DNA of 64,000 bases from Flavobacterium sp. 123 (GCF_003634825.1 NZ_RBXD01000001.1:124001-188000), one strand, 5' to 3'. Numbered from the stretch's first letter, positions 7,502-16,356 are shown. Translations and numbers: made by a program. The notes: generated from the letters alone by a model not told the origin.

Positions 7502-10348
7502 ATGATGACTAAAAATAAATGGTCAAATTTCGTAAATTGGTTTGTAATTAGACCTAAGACTTCCGGTTTCTTAATATTCCTTGTATTAAGTGTAGCTATT
7601 ATTTTAATTAGCGTGCAACGCTATTATATTCTTAGAGAAGAACAAGAAACCGAGATGAATTTTGTTTTAAAGGATATTCATCAAAAAATTGAACAATCGC
7701 TCAAAAACTGTTATGTAACCACAACTGCCCTTGCACTAACTATTAATGATGAAGGGGTTCCTAAAAATTTTGATGTAGTAAGCAAACAATTACTAGAATC
7801 AAATCATATTGTAAGTATTGTACAATTAGTGCCAAACGGGGTTATCAAGTATATCTATCCGTTAAAAGGTAATGAAGCCGCGCTAGGTTTAGACATTCTT
7901 AGTTCAAAATCCCTTAAAGATGAAGCGTGGAAAGCGGTTAAGACCAAAAAAATCTATTTTGCAGGCCCTTTAAACCTAAAACAAGGAGGCTTTGGAATTG
8001 TTGGCAGACTTCCTGTTTACAATAATGACAATAAATTTTGGGGGTTTTCAGCCGTGGTAATAAAATTTAGTTCTTTACTAAAAGCTTCTGGAACTGAGAC
8101 AATAGACAAATCTAAATATTCGTTTCAATTTTCGAAGATAAATCCAGAGACAAAGACTGAAGAGTTTCTTATTACTAATAAATTTGACACTACTAAAAAT
8201 AATTTTGTATCCTATCAAATGCCCGATAGTGATTGGAAAATTTATTTGATTTCAAAAAAGTCTTATTTTAATAATGCTCTAATCTTATTACCTGGCATAT
8301 TAGGGTTGATTTTAGCAATTCTATTTGGTATTTTAACAACAAAACTTATTGAAAAACCAAAAGAATTACAATTATTGGTGAACAATCAATCATCAACAAT
8401 TTTAAAAAACGAAATGAAATTTAAGGCTATTTTTGATCAAGCCACAGTAGGTTTCGCCATTATTGGAGCCGATTCTGGAAATTTTATTGAAGTAAATAGT
8501 AAGTTGTGTAGCATGTTAGGGTATACACAAGAAGAGTTTATAGATAAACATTTTTCGCTTTTTACCCATCCTGATGATATCAGTAAAAGCATTCAGAATT
8601 TAAAGAACTTACGAGAAGGAAAAGTCAGAGAATATTCGGCTGAAAAGCGTTATATAGCAAAATCTGGGAAAGTTATTTGGGTTAACATAACCGTTTCGCC
8701 ACTCTGGAAAACAAATGAAGCCCCAAGTACTAATATTGTTTTTATAAAAGATATAACCTTGCGTAAAAAAGCGCAGTTTTTAATTGAAAAAAGCGAAACT
8801 CGTTTTAGAACTCTCTTTGATAGTTCTCCTCTTCCGTTATGGGAACAAGATTTATCTGGAGTTAAAAAGCATTTGTTTGATTTAAATTTAATGCACAAAG
8901 ACCCCGAAATTGTATATGACTTTTTTGATAAAAATCCAGATGAAATAAATCGTTGCGTTTCATTAACAAAAATAATCGATGTTAATTATGAATGTCTAAA
9001 CCTTCTTAAAGTTCAAGACAAAACCACGTTTTTTGAGAACCTTGCACAACTAATCGGTAATGATACCGTTGAATCCATTAAACAACAATTAGTTGCCATT
9101 TCTCAAGATGCGAAACAATTTAGTATTGATACTAGAATACGAATTGCAAACGGAGAATATCGTGATATCAACTTAAGATGGAATGTAATTCAAGGCTATG
9201 AAGACACATTAAAAAGAGTTATTCTCTCAACCCAAGACATTACGGACCGTAAGGCCTCTGAAAAAACAATTCTCGATTCACAAACAAGAACTAAATCTTT
9301 AATTAATGCCATCGATGGTATAGTTTGGGAATATGATATTTATACTCAAAACTTTACTTTTATAAGCCAAAAGGTTCAAGATATATTAGGCTATAAAGCC
9401 AAAGAATGGTTGAAAACACCTTATTTTTGGGAAAACCATATCCATCCTGATGATAAAGATTGGGTTATTGAGTTTTGTAATCCTTCCCGAATGGATAATT
9501 CAAACCGTGATTTTGAGTATAGAATGATTTCTAAAACGGGGAAAATTGTTTGGATACGAGATATTGTCAATTTTGTTTTTGAAAATAATGTTCCCGTTAG
9601 TTTACGTGGAATTATGATTGATATCACAAAAAATAAAGAATCCGAAAATGACTTAAACAGCTCCTTTCAATTAGTAACAGAGCAAAACAAACGTTTATTG
9701 AATTTCTCCTATATTGTTTCACACAATTTGAGATCACATACCAGTAACATTGAATCTATTACAAGTTTAATGGATTCATCTGAATCAGAGGAAGAAAGAG
9801 AACAAATGATGCAATTGTTAAAATCCGTTTCCAATTCACTTAGCGAAACTATGGATCATCTAAATGAAGTCATCAATATAAATACGAATATAGATTTAGT
9901 TACAAAACCATTAAACTTAAATCAATATATCCTAAATACGGAAACACTGCTGTGTGAACAAATACAATTACACGAAGTGACAATTGTTTCAGATATTCCA
10001 GAAGATTTAGATATTAATTATAATCCAGCCTACTTAGAAAGTATTCTTTATAATTTAATTTCAAATGCTATTCGATATAGGCATCCACAAAGAAAACCTA
10101 TAATCGCAATCAAATGGTATAAAGAAAAAGAAACAAATATTATTGAAATTGAAGACAATGGAATTGGAATTGACTTAAAAAGAAATGGTGATAAAATTTT
10201 TGGAATGTACAAAACATTCACTGTAAATCCAGATTCTAGAGGAATTGGATTATTTATTACCAGAAACCAAATCGAAGCTATGGGAGGACACATTACTGTT
10301 GAAAGTGAACCCAACAAAGGGACAACATTTAAAATCTATATGAAATGA
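7502..10348 (+). CDS. Hybrid-sensing histidine kinase: CHASE, three PAS, HisKA-like, HATPase
   Basis: This 948-residue membrane sensor kinase has a transmembrane helix at about 22-38, an extracytoplasmic CHASE-type ligand domain (about 60-250) and a second helix at about 258-280. PAS domains follow at about 303-425 and 596-715, with a more divergent PAS-like segment at 430-588. The phosphoacceptor is His741 in IVSHNLRSH. The ATPase domain shows an N box (LISNAIRYRHP), a G1 box (EDNGIGID) and a final G2 box (RGIGLFITRNQIEAMGG). There is no receiver domain, but the next gene overlaps by 4 bp and encodes one. The ligand is unknown. A second ATG at 7505 could also serve as the start. Confidence 0.9.
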   Translation: MMTKNKWSNFVNWFVIRPKTSGFLIFLVLSVAIILISVQRYYILREEQETEMNFVLKDIHQKIEQSLKNCYVTTTALALTINDEGVPKNFDVVSKQLLESNHIVSIVQLVPNGVIKYIYPLKGNEAALGLDILSSKSLKDEAWKAVKTKKIYFAGPLNLKQGGFGIVGRLPVYNNDNKFWGFSAVVIKFSSLLKASGTETIDKSKYSFQFSKINPETKTEEFLITNKFDTTKNNFVSYQMPDSDWKIYLISKKSYFNNALILLPGILGLILAILFGILTTKLIEKPKELQLLVNNQSSTILKNEMKFKAIFDQATVGFAIIGADSGNFIEVNSKLCSMLGYTQEEFIDKHFSLFTHPDDISKSIQNLKNLREGKVREYSAEKRYIAKSGKVIWVNITVSPLWKTNEAPSTNIVFIKDITLRKKAQFLIEKSETRFRTLFDSSPLPLWEQDLSGVKKHLFDLNLMHKDPEIVYDFFDKNPDEINRCVSLTKIIDVNYECLNLLKVQDKTTFFENLAQLIGNDTVESIKQQLVAISQDAKQFSIDTRIRIANGEYRDINLRWNVIQGYEDTLKRVILSTQDITDRKASEKTILDSQTRTKSLINAIDGIVWEYDIYTQNFTFISQKVQDILGYKAKEWLKTPYFWENHIHPDDKDWVIEFCNPSRMDNSNRDFEYRMISKTGKIVWIRDIVNFVFENNVPVSLRGIMIDITKNKESENDLNSSFQLVTEQNKRLLNFSYIVSHNLRSHTSNIESITSLMDSSESEEEREQMMQLLKSVSNSLSETMDHLNEVININTNIDLVTKPLNLNQYILNTETLLCEQIQLHEVTIVSDIPEDLDINYNPAYLESILYNLISNAIRYRHPQRKPIIAIKWYKEKETNIIEIEDNGIGIDLKRNGDKIFGMYKTFTVNPDSRGIGLFITRNQIEAMGGHITVESEPNKGTTFKIYMK

Positions 10349-10743
10349 AAAAGAAGATAATCTGGGTTGTAGATGACGATGCTATTTATCAAATAATTAT
10401 AAATAAGATAATACAGAAATCCGATATTTTTTCAGAAAGTGCTTCATTCAAAAATGGGAAAGAAGCTATTAATGCATTGAAAAATTCCATAACTGATGTT
10501 GATTCAATTCCTGATATAATCTTATTAGATATCAATATGCCCGTAATGGATGGATGGGAATTTATGGAAGAAATGAAAATGATTAAATCACAAATCAACA
10601 AAAAAATCATCACCTACATTGTAAGTTCTTCAATTGCAATTGAAGACAAAAACAAATCTAAAAAATTTGCAGATATTTTTGGATACATTTCCAAACCTGT
10701 TTCTGTAAATGATCTATTATCAATTGCTTCAAAAGAAGAATAA
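10345..10743 (+). CDS. Stand-alone response regulator receiver protein
   Basis: This 132-residue CheY-like protein consists only of a receiver domain. The acidic pocket is in VVDDDA (residues 8-13), the phosphoacceptor is Asp62 in LLDINMPVMDGW, and the conserved Lys117 is in ISKPVS. There is no output domain, so signalling must go through protein contacts. The start codon overlaps the kinase stop (ATGA, 4 bp), so the two are almost certainly translated together and form a kinase-receiver pair. Confidence 0.93.
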   Translation: MKKKIIWVVDDDAIYQIIINKIIQKSDIFSESASFKNGKEAINALKNSITDVDSIPDIILLDINMPVMDGWEFMEEMKMIKSQINKKIITYIVSSSIAIEDKNKSKKFADIFGYISKPVSVNDLLSIASKEE

Positions 10744-10755
10744 CAAATAATAATG

Positions 10756-10793
10756 GCAATATAACATATTGAAATTTCGATACGTTATATTGC
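10756..10793. terminator. Possible bidirectional terminator hairpin
   Basis: GCAATATAAC at 10756-10765 pairs perfectly with GTTATATTGC at 10784-10793 across an 18-nt loop, between convergent genes and overlapping the last bases of the minus-strand gene. The stem is AT-rich and the flanking T runs are weak, so termination is plausible but not certain. Confidence 0.4.
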
Positions 10794-11333
10794 TATTTCT
10801 CTTTTTATTTGTTCTAATGTTTTGTCCGTAAAAACAAGCTGCTCAACTATTTCTTTTCTTAAAACATCAATATCTTCATAATCAAAATGTTTAGCCCAAG
10901 AGGTTAAACCAAGAATGTTTCGGATTTGTTTTATACGTTTTGTAGTTTCAAAACTCGTCCTCAGAATTGCTCGATTATCATACTTTGGATTGTTTTTATG
11001 TTGATAATTTACTGTATTATTGATGTAATTTGGTTCAATATAATACAACTTATCTAAAGCATTGTCAGGGTAAAAAGAAGTCCATTCAGCAAAACCTAAT
11101 TTGATTTTAGATTCCGTTTCTGGCTCTAAAGGTTCTAATCGCCACTTACTATTAGCTAGTCGTCCCCAATGATTTGATAACCTATACATTCCTTTTTTTG
11201 TATAATAATAGGTACTGCCGGATTTACTTTGATATTGAATAACTAATCCTTCAATAGCATGCAACTTTTCTTCTTGAAATATGCAAAAAGTGTTTTTAAA
11301 AGAATTAGGACTGGGACGAAATATTTTTTCCAT
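10785..11333 (-). CDS. Conserved-looking hypothetical protein, 182 residues
   Basis: No family is recognised. The protein is soluble and moderately basic, with aromatic-rich motifs such as SKSGSTYYYT, NHWGRLANSKWRL and GFAEWTSFYP and a helical, charged C-terminus (TDKTLEQIKREIAI). No signal peptide or membrane segment is visible. The frame allows a start at 11342, but a -7 promoter element at 11340-11347 would overlap it. The ATG at 11333 (MEKIFRPSP) is therefore preferred, giving a leaderless or nearly leaderless transcript. Confidence 0.6.
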   Translation of the reverse strand: MEKIFRPSPNSFKNTFCIFQEEKLHAIEGLVIQYQSKSGSTYYYTKKGMYRLSNHWGRLANSKWRLEPLEPETESKIKLGFAEWTSFYPDNALDKLYYIEPNYINNTVNYQHKNNPKYDNRAILRTSFETTKRIKQIRNILGLTSWAKHFDYEDIDVLRKEIVEQLVFTDKTLEQIKREIAI

Positions 11334-11339
11334 AAAAAA

Positions 11340-11347
11340 CAAAGATA
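11340..11347 (-). promoter_or_regulatory. Bacteroidota -7 element TATCTTTG
   Basis: On the minus strand this reads TATCTTTG, matching TAnnTTTG. It lies directly upstream of the ATG at 11333, so the transcript would begin at or next to the start codon. No good -33 element is seen at the usual distance. Confidence 0.5.
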
Positions 11348-11388
11348 ATCAGAAACTGCAAAACTTCATAAAACAAACAATAATTGAT

Positions 11389-11396
11389 TAACTTTG
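11389..11396 (+). promoter_or_regulatory. Bacteroidota -7 element TAACTTTG
   Basis: TAACTTTG matches the TAnnTTTG consensus and lies 31 bp before the ATG at 11427. A clear -33 TTTG is not seen at the expected spacing. Confidence 0.5.
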
Positions 11397-11426
11397 CAAC
11401 TTCAAATTTTATAAATAAAACAGATT

Positions 11427-11675
11427 ATGTCCAAATCATTACAAGAAAAAATGTTGCAAAAAGGAGTTTATACCGGAATCATGGAGAAAGATGAAAACGG
11501 AAATTATTTTTGTGGAGAATATCTTTTGGATTTTAAAATGGCTCAAGCTAATCACACTGTAGGAGACTGGATTACTATAAAATCTATCATTGAAAACCCA
11601 AGTGATATTAGTTATAACAAATACCCTAAAAAATCAAAAAACTTCGATAAGGCCAACAATAAGCCTCAACAATAA
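11427..11675 (+). CDS. Small hypothetical protein, 82 residues
   Basis: This soluble protein contains segments such as GIMEKDENGNYFCGEYLLDF and GDWITIKSI, which suggest a small beta-rich fold, followed by a Lys/Asn-rich tail. I do not recognise a family. It has its own -7 promoter element 31 bp upstream. Divergent placement from the 10785-11333 gene and normal codon use support it as real. Confidence 0.6.
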   Translation: MSKSLQEKMLQKGVYTGIMEKDENGNYFCGEYLLDFKMAQANHTVGDWITIKSIIENPSDISYNKYPKKSKNFDKANNKPQQ

Positions 11676-11758
11676 TTGATTTTTAATTTTCTGGTTGAAT
11701 AAAAAGTGTCATTATTTGAATATTTTTTGGTGATAAACCAAAAAGTTAAAAAAAAGTG

Positions 11759-11766
11759 TACCTTTG
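11759..11766 (+). promoter_or_regulatory. Bacteroidota -7 element TACCTTTG
   Basis: TACCTTTG matches TAnnTTTG and lies 70 bp before the ATG of the J-like/KTSC gene. The -33 region is poorly conserved. Confidence 0.5.
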
Positions 11767-11836
11767 CAAAAAATTTGTCGATTCTGAAATTAAATAATTT
11801 TAAATTCATACTAAAAGACAAGTAGTTACCTTATTT

Positions 11837-12277
11837 ATGAAAAAAATAGTTGAATACCGCAAACTGCTAAATGTAGACAAAACTGCAGAGCTTAAAGATT
11901 TAAAAACAATTTACCGCAACGCGATGAAAGAAGCGCATCCTGATAAATTTCAAGGAGATGAAGACGGTTTGAAAGCTGCAGAAGAAAATAGTAAAAAAAT
12001 TATTGAAGCTTACCATTTCTTGGTTAGTATCAATCCTGAAACTATAAAACAAAATTTACCTGAATACACAGAAACAATTTCAACTTCAACAATTACAGAT
12101 TATAAATTTGTTGAAGGAAGATTAATTATTAACTTTTCAAACGGAAGTGTTTACGAATACATCAGTGTTCCTAAAGCAACTTATGTGAAAATGGTTAATG
12201 CTGATTCTCCAGGAAGATTTGCAAAAAGACATATCCTTAATTCTTTTACTTGGAGAAAAACAATCAACCAAGACTAG
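11837..12277 (+). CDS. J-domain-like protein fused to a KTSC domain
   Basis: The first ~65 residues form a DnaJ-like helical hairpin with the HPD tripeptide at 34-36 (KEAHPDKF), the motif that stimulates Hsp70 ATPase. Residues ~80-142 match the KTSC domain (STITDYKF, LIINFSNGSVYEYISVP and FAKRHILNSFTWRK). KTSC domains often occur in phage or RNA-related proteins; their exact activity is not settled. The combination suggests an adaptor recruiting DnaK to a KTSC-bound target. A terminator hairpin follows within 25 bp, so the gene is probably monocistronic. Confidence 0.85.
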   Translation: MKKIVEYRKLLNVDKTAELKDLKTIYRNAMKEAHPDKFQGDEDGLKAAEENSKKIIEAYHFLVSINPETIKQNLPEYTETISTSTITDYKFVEGRLIINFSNGSVYEYISVPKATYVKMVNADSPGRFAKRHILNSFTWRKTINQD

Positions 12278-12300
12278 ATTTAATCTTTATACAAAAACTC

Positions 12301-12332
12301 AAAAGCACTCTCAAAAAGGGTGCTTTTGTTTT
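12301..12332 (+). terminator. Intrinsic terminator after the J-like/KTSC gene
   Basis: AAAAGCAC at 12301-12308 pairs with GTGCTTTT at 12320-12327 across an 11-nt loop and is followed by a T-rich run. Confidence 0.75.
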
Positions 12333-12423
12333 ATATACAAAAGTAAAGTGATGAAAAAACACTTTATACGCATTCTTAACCTTAAAAACTAAAACAATAA
12401 CAAAAATTTAAGTCGTAAAATTA

Positions 12424-12452
12424 TTGATACTTTATAATTTTAAATACTTTTG
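12424..12452 (+). promoter_or_regulatory. Promoter TTG-N18-TACTTTTG for the thioredoxin lipoprotein gene
   Basis: A TTG at 12424-12426 and TACTTTTG at 12445-12452 are separated by 18 bp, the normal spacing for the Bacteroidota housekeeping sigma factor. The start codon at 12481 lies 28 bp downstream. Confidence 0.65.
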
Positions 12453-12480
12453 CAGACTTAAATCAATTAACTAATTTATA

Positions 12481-13656
12481 ATGAAAAAAATAATTTTATT
12501 ACTTTCTGCTACTGTTGTATTATTTTCTTGTAGCAAAGTTGGCAAAGATGAATACATCATTTCAGGTACTGCAACAGGAATTGAAAATGGTAAAACAGTA
12601 GTCTTGGAAACTCAAGACGAAAACGGAATGGGATTAGTACCAAAAGATACTGTGAAGGTTGAAAATGGTAAATTTGAAATGAAAGGAAAAATTACTGAGC
12701 CTGCATTTTATTTCATACAATTAGAAGGAGCTCAAGGAAAAATTCCTTTGATTCTAGAAAACGGTGAAGTTACTATAGCGGTTAATAAAGATAGTATCCA
12801 AAAATCAAAAGTTTCAGGAACTTACAATAATGACGAATATGTTACTTTTAACAATGAAATCATTAAAGTTCAAAAGAAATTAATGGATTTTCAAACTAGC
12901 AACACACAATTAATGAATACAGCACAACAAACTAAAGATACTGCTGTAATCAATAAATTGATGAAAGAATTTACTAAAATTCAACAAGAAGTTGGTAATG
13001 CTTCAAAAGCTAAATACTTAACCTATGCTGAAACTCACCCAAAATCATATATTAGTGTATTAATCATTCAAGGAATGCTTAACGATCCTAGTACTGATAT
13101 GAAAAAAGCGGAGTCTTTATACAACAGTCTTGAAGAAGCTGTGAAAAACACTAAACCAGGAAAAGCAATAAAAACAAAATTAGCTGAATTGAAAACACCA
13201 TCAGTTGGAGCTAGTCCAGTTGCACCAGCTGCACCAGGAGCTGCTAACTGAAGAGCTGACTTTTCTGCACCAAATCCTCAAGGAAAAATAATTTCCTTAA
13301 AAGAAAGTTTAGGAAAAGTTACAATAGTTGATTTTTGGGCATCATGGTGTGGTCCATGTCGAAAAGAAAATCCAAATGTTGTTGCTATTTATAAAGAGTT
13401 ACACTCTAAAGGTCTTAATATTATTGGAGTTTCTTTAGATAAAGATGCCAAAGAATGGAAAGAAGCTATAGCTAAAGATAAATTGACTTGGAATCAGGTT
13501 TCAAATTTAAAATTTTGGGATGAACCGATTGCTGCACAATATAAAGTAGAATCAATCCCTGCAACTTTTATACTTGATGCATCAGGTAGAGTAGTCGCAA
13601 AAGATTTAAGAGGCGAAGAGTTGAGAGCTAAAATTATTGAACTTTTAGCTAAATAA
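12481..13656 (+). pseudogene. DUF4369 / AhpC-TSA thioredoxin-like lipoprotein split by an in-frame TGA
   Basis: The frame encodes a 391-codon protein of the flavobacterial thiol:disulfide interchange type. Residues 1-17 are a lipoprotein signal (lipobox LFSC, Cys17). A DUF4369 domain spans ~25-130, followed by a helical linker and a Pro/Ala-rich stretch. Codon 257 (13249-13251) is TGA. The same frame then continues with DFSAPNPQGK and a thioredoxin fold with WCGPC at residues 289-293 and the cis-proline segment SIPATF, ending at TAA 13654-13656. No ATG, GTG or TTG occurs in frame between the TGA and WCGPC, so the redox domain cannot be made separately by a normal restart. It may be a recent nonsense mutation (for example GGA to TGA), a sequencing error or a readthrough site. 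A product of 256 residues without the active site would otherwise result. Confidence 0.85.
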
Positions 13657-13678
13657 ACCGATTCTTTTGTAGAAATAA

Positions 13679-13708
13679 AAAAAATCTCCCTTGTGGAGAT
13701 TTTTTTAT
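13679..13708 (+). terminator. Intrinsic terminator after the thioredoxin-like gene
   Basis: AAAATCTCC and GGAGATTTT pair around a 5-nt loop and are followed by a T run, 25 bp after the TAA stop. Confidence 0.85.
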
Positions 13709-13761
13709 TTTATTCAATACCAACAAATTAAAAATAATACTAAAATTAAGTTCCAATTTAG

Positions 13762-13792
13762 TTTGGAAACAACAAAACAGTTTTTATATTTG
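13762..13792 (+). promoter_or_regulatory. Canonical promoter TTTG-N19-TATATTTG for tRNA-Tyr
   Basis: TTTG at 13762-13765 and TATATTTG at 13785-13792 are separated by exactly 19 bp, a perfect Bacteroidota promoter. The tRNA starts 41 bp downstream. The trp operon promoter has the same two elements and the same spacing. Confidence 0.85.
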
Positions 13793-13832
13793 CAACCGCT
13801 TACCACAATTGAGGTAACAACAACAAAGCTTT

Positions 13833-13913
13833 GGGGAGATACTCAAGCGGCCAACGAGGGCAGACTGTAAATCTGCTGTGTGAACTTCGCAGGTTCGAAT
13901 CCTGCTCTCCCCA
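13833..13913 (+). tRNA. tRNA-Tyr (anticodon GTA)
   Basis: The acceptor arms GGGGAGA and TCTCCCC pair perfectly. The anticodon loop CTGTAAA, closed by CAGA/TCTG, places GTA at 13867-13869. A long variable arm typical of a type II tRNA follows (TGTGTGAACTTCGCA), and then the T arm with GGTTCGAATCC. The 3' CCA is not encoded. It is followed at once by a strong terminator. Confidence 0.97.
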
Positions 13914-13950
13914 CAAAAAAAGTCCCGATAATTTATCGGGACTTTTTTAT
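13914..13950. terminator. Terminator after tRNA-Tyr, probably bidirectional
   Basis: AGTCCCGATA at 13921-13930 pairs with TATCGGGACT at 13934-13943 around a 3-nt loop. An A run precedes it and a T run follows, so it can also stop the convergent SIMPL-domain gene. Confidence 0.9.
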
Positions 13951-13971
13951 TTATAAATCTGTCTGTTCTTT

Positions 13972-14661
13972 TTATTCTAAAATAAAACTTACACTCACAT
14001 TAGCCGTGATATTAATTTCACCTATTGCAAGTGTTTCTCTTGGGGCAGCTTCTCTATCCATTGCCATCGTTTTCATTGCTGCATATACTGGTTGTGGATA
14101 ATAGGTTTGTGAATTATCTGATATTGTCATGGCTCTACCCACTTTTTGTCCTAATACAGAAACATAATCCTCTGCTTTTAACTTTGCCTCTTTCATCGCT
14201 AATTTTCTTGCTTCTGATTGATATTGGGCTAATTTAGAAGATTGAAATATAACATTGTCAATTCTATTAATTCCTTGGTCAACTAAGCCTTCCATTAACT
14301 CATCATATTTAGACAAATCTTTTAAGAGAATCTCAATGGTTTGAGTCGCATTATAGCTGTGCTTCTTTTTTTCATAATCGTATTCCGGATTCAATGAAAC
14401 ACGTTGAGTTTTATAATCTGCAGGAGACAAATTCATTTTTTTAATAAATTTCAAAACAGATTCTATTTTTTGATCGTTTAGTTTTTTTACATCCACAGCA
14501 CTATTGCCTTTTGTTTCTGTAGATACTGAAATTGCTGCTTGATCTGGGACCACTTTTACTTTACCTTCACCTGCAACACTAATTTGGGGGATTTGTTTCA
14601 CTTCTTGCGCATAAGTTACTGTTAGAAACAGCATAGCTAAAACTAATACTACTTTTTTCAT
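13972..14661 (-). CDS. Periplasmic SIMPL-domain (YggE-like, DUF541) protein
   Basis: The protein has an N-terminal signal peptide (MKKVVLVLAMLFLTVTYAQ) and then the SIMPL domain, recognisable by ISVAGEGKVKVVPDQAAISV near the start and by INITANVSVSFIL at the end. The frame opens at 14670, but the ATG at 14661 gives a standard signal peptide and is preferred. Members are exported to the periplasm or outer surface and have been linked to oxidative stress; the molecular function is unclear. The gene converges on tRNA-Tyr and shares its terminator. Confidence 0.85.
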   Translation of the reverse strand: MKKVVLVLAMLFLTVTYAQEVKQIPQISVAGEGKVKVVPDQAAISVSTETKGNSAVDVKKLNDQKIESVLKFIKKMNLSPADYKTQRVSLNPEYDYEKKKHSYNATQTIEILLKDLSKYDELMEGLVDQGINRIDNVIFQSSKLAQYQSEARKLAMKEAKLKAEDYVSVLGQKVGRAMTISDNSQTYYPQPVYAAMKTMAMDREAAPRETLAIGEINITANVSVSFILE

Positions 14662-14713
14662 TGGAATCATATATTTAATTATTTATAGAAATTATCTTTC
14701 AAAAGTTGTGCCA

Positions 14714-15361
14714 TTATAGTTTTCCCGTTTTCTCCATCACAAAAAGAATCACAATTGGAATAGCCAATAAAACCACCATTAAAGTATGATTGACAAACAA
14801 TTGAGGGTCTTTAATAAGCGTAATCAAATACCCGCCTATTGCGCCTCCAAAATGAGCCGTATGTCCAATATTATCATTCTTAGCCTTCATGCCATAAATA
14901 GAATATAACAAATAGAGTATTCCAAAAAGATACGCAGGTATTGGAATGATAAAAAAGATTCCCAACATCATATCTGGTTGCAATAATATAGCAGAATACA
15001 AAACTCCAGTTACTGCACCTGATGCCCCAACTGCTCTATATCCATAATCATTTTTATGAAATACCATTGTTAGCAAACTCCCGAAAATTAAACTTCCAAA
15101 ATAAATTAATCCAAAAGAAAAATTGCCTAAATAACTCGACACAACTGGCGCGAAAAACCAAAGCGTAAGCATATTAAAAATTAAATGGGTTAAATCTGCA
15201 TGAAGAAAACCCGAAGAAATCATACGGATTTGTTCTCCTGAACGAATGCTACCTACATGAAATTCATATTTTCTAAAAAAAGACAAATCATTAAAACCTT
15301 TATAGCTAATTAGAACATTTATAGCAATTATGGCTATCAAAATAGTATTCATACAATTCAT
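14714..15361 (-). CDS. Rhomboid-family intramembrane serine protease
   Basis: This 215-residue membrane protein has about six transmembrane helices. The catalytic dyad is visible: Ser114 in AVGASGAVTG and His170 in GHTAHFGGAIGGY. The upstream HxxxN motif is present as His59 and Asn63 (THLIFNML). These enzymes cleave membrane proteins within or near the bilayer; the substrate here is unknown. It lies 52 bp upstream (in transcription) of the SIMPL gene on the same strand, so the two may be co-transcribed. Confidence 0.92.
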   Translation of the reverse strand: MNCMNTILIAIIAINVLISYKGFNDLSFFRKYEFHVGSIRSGEQIRMISSGFLHADLTHLIFNMLTLWFFAPVVSSYLGNFSFGLIYFGSLIFGSLLTMVFHKNDYGYRAVGASGAVTGVLYSAILLQPDMMLGIFFIIPIPAYLFGILYLLYSIYGMKAKNDNIGHTAHFGGAIGGYLITLIKDPQLFVNHTLMVVLLAIPIVILFVMEKTGKL

Positions 15362-15443
15362 TTATGGTGAATGGTAAAGATAGTAAATCTCGAAGTTTGA
15401 TGTAGTTCGCATGCAAAATTTATATCATTGTTGCTTTTTGAGT

Positions 15444-15451
15444 TATATTTG
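15444..15451 (+). promoter_or_regulatory. Bacteroidota -7 element TATATTTG
   Basis: TATATTTG matches the -7 consensus 16 bp before the ATG at 15468. Its position rules against an upstream start at 15411, which would lie before the promoter. A -33 TTTG at the standard distance is not clear. Confidence 0.55.
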
Positions 15452-15467
15452 CATAAAAAAATACTGC

Positions 15468-16337
15468 ATGCAATTTCTTGTTTTCATTATTGCCTTTCCG
15501 TTTCTGTGGATAATTTCTATCCTACCATTTCGCCTTTTTTATTGGTTCTCCGATTTTGTTTATCTAATCATCTATTATATTATTGGCTACCGTAAAAAAA
15601 CGGTTCGCTACAATTTAGCTTTAGCTTTCCCAAACTTGAGTGCTAAGGAGCGTCTTGTTATTGAAAAAAAATCCTACCACCATTTATGTGATATGTTTTT
15701 GGAAATGATAAAAACGATGACTATTTCACCCAAAGAAATGAATAAAAGATTTGTAATTACTAATCTTGAAGTTGTAAAAGAATTTGAAAAAAAGGGAAAA
15801 AGCACCATTCTATTAGCTTCCCATTATGCAAGCTGGGAGTGGTTATTATCACTTAACGAAAAAACAAGTTTCAAAGGGATTGGGGTTTATAAAAAAATAA
15901 CCAATAAATATTTTGATAAATTAATCCGAGACATTCGCTCTAAATACAAAGCCGAATTAGTAGAAACTAAAAGAGCAATTCCTTTGATGGCTGAAAACCA
16001 AGAAAAAGGAATACTTTGCATGTATGGTTTAGCCAGCGACCAATCTCCAAAACTAAACAGAGCTTTTCATTGGGACAAATTTATGGGCGTTGAAGTTCCA
16101 GTTCATACAGGTGCTGAAATGCTTGCTAAAAGATATGATTTGACCGTTCTTTTTGTAAAAGTAAAAAAGATAAAAAGAGGTTTTTACGAAGCTACATTCG
16201 TACCAATAACTGATGATGCCAGATCAATTCCTGATTTTGAAATTACCAATATCTTTTTACGTGAAGTAGAAAAACAAATTTTTGAAGCTCCTGAATATTA
16301 TTTCTGGACGCACAAAAGATGGAAACACAGAAGGTAA
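15468..16337 (+). CDS. Lysophospholipid/lipid A acyltransferase (LpxL/HtrB-like)
   Basis: This 289-residue membrane-anchored enzyme of the LPLAT superfamily has an N-terminal hydrophobic helix (about 3-40). The catalytic H-x4-E motif is visible as His119 to Glu124 in SHYASWEW. It probably transfers an acyl chain to lipid A or another membrane lipid at the inner membrane. The ATG at 15468 is chosen because a promoter -7 element lies at 15444-15451 and because the upstream extension (MQNLYHCC...) does not look like family sequence. Confidence 0.88.
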   Translation: MQFLVFIIAFPFLWIISILPFRLFYWFSDFVYLIIYYIIGYRKKTVRYNLALAFPNLSAKERLVIEKKSYHHLCDMFLEMIKTMTISPKEMNKRFVITNLEVVKEFEKKGKSTILLASHYASWEWLLSLNEKTSFKGIGVYKKITNKYFDKLIRDIRSKYKAELVETKRAIPLMAENQEKGILCMYGLASDQSPKLNRAFHWDKFMGVEVPVHTGAEMLAKRYDLTVLFVKVKKIKRGFYEATFVPITDDARSIPDFEITNIFLREVEKQIFEAPEYYFWTHKRWKHRR

Positions 16338-16356
16338 TTTATCCCAAATTAGTTCC

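Noticed and set aside
13249..13251. TGA as a selenocysteine codon
   Set aside because: The TGA is in a Pro/Ala-rich linker with no SECIS-like hairpin evident directly after it, and the catalytic Cys pair is further on; a nonsense mutation or sequencing error is simpler.
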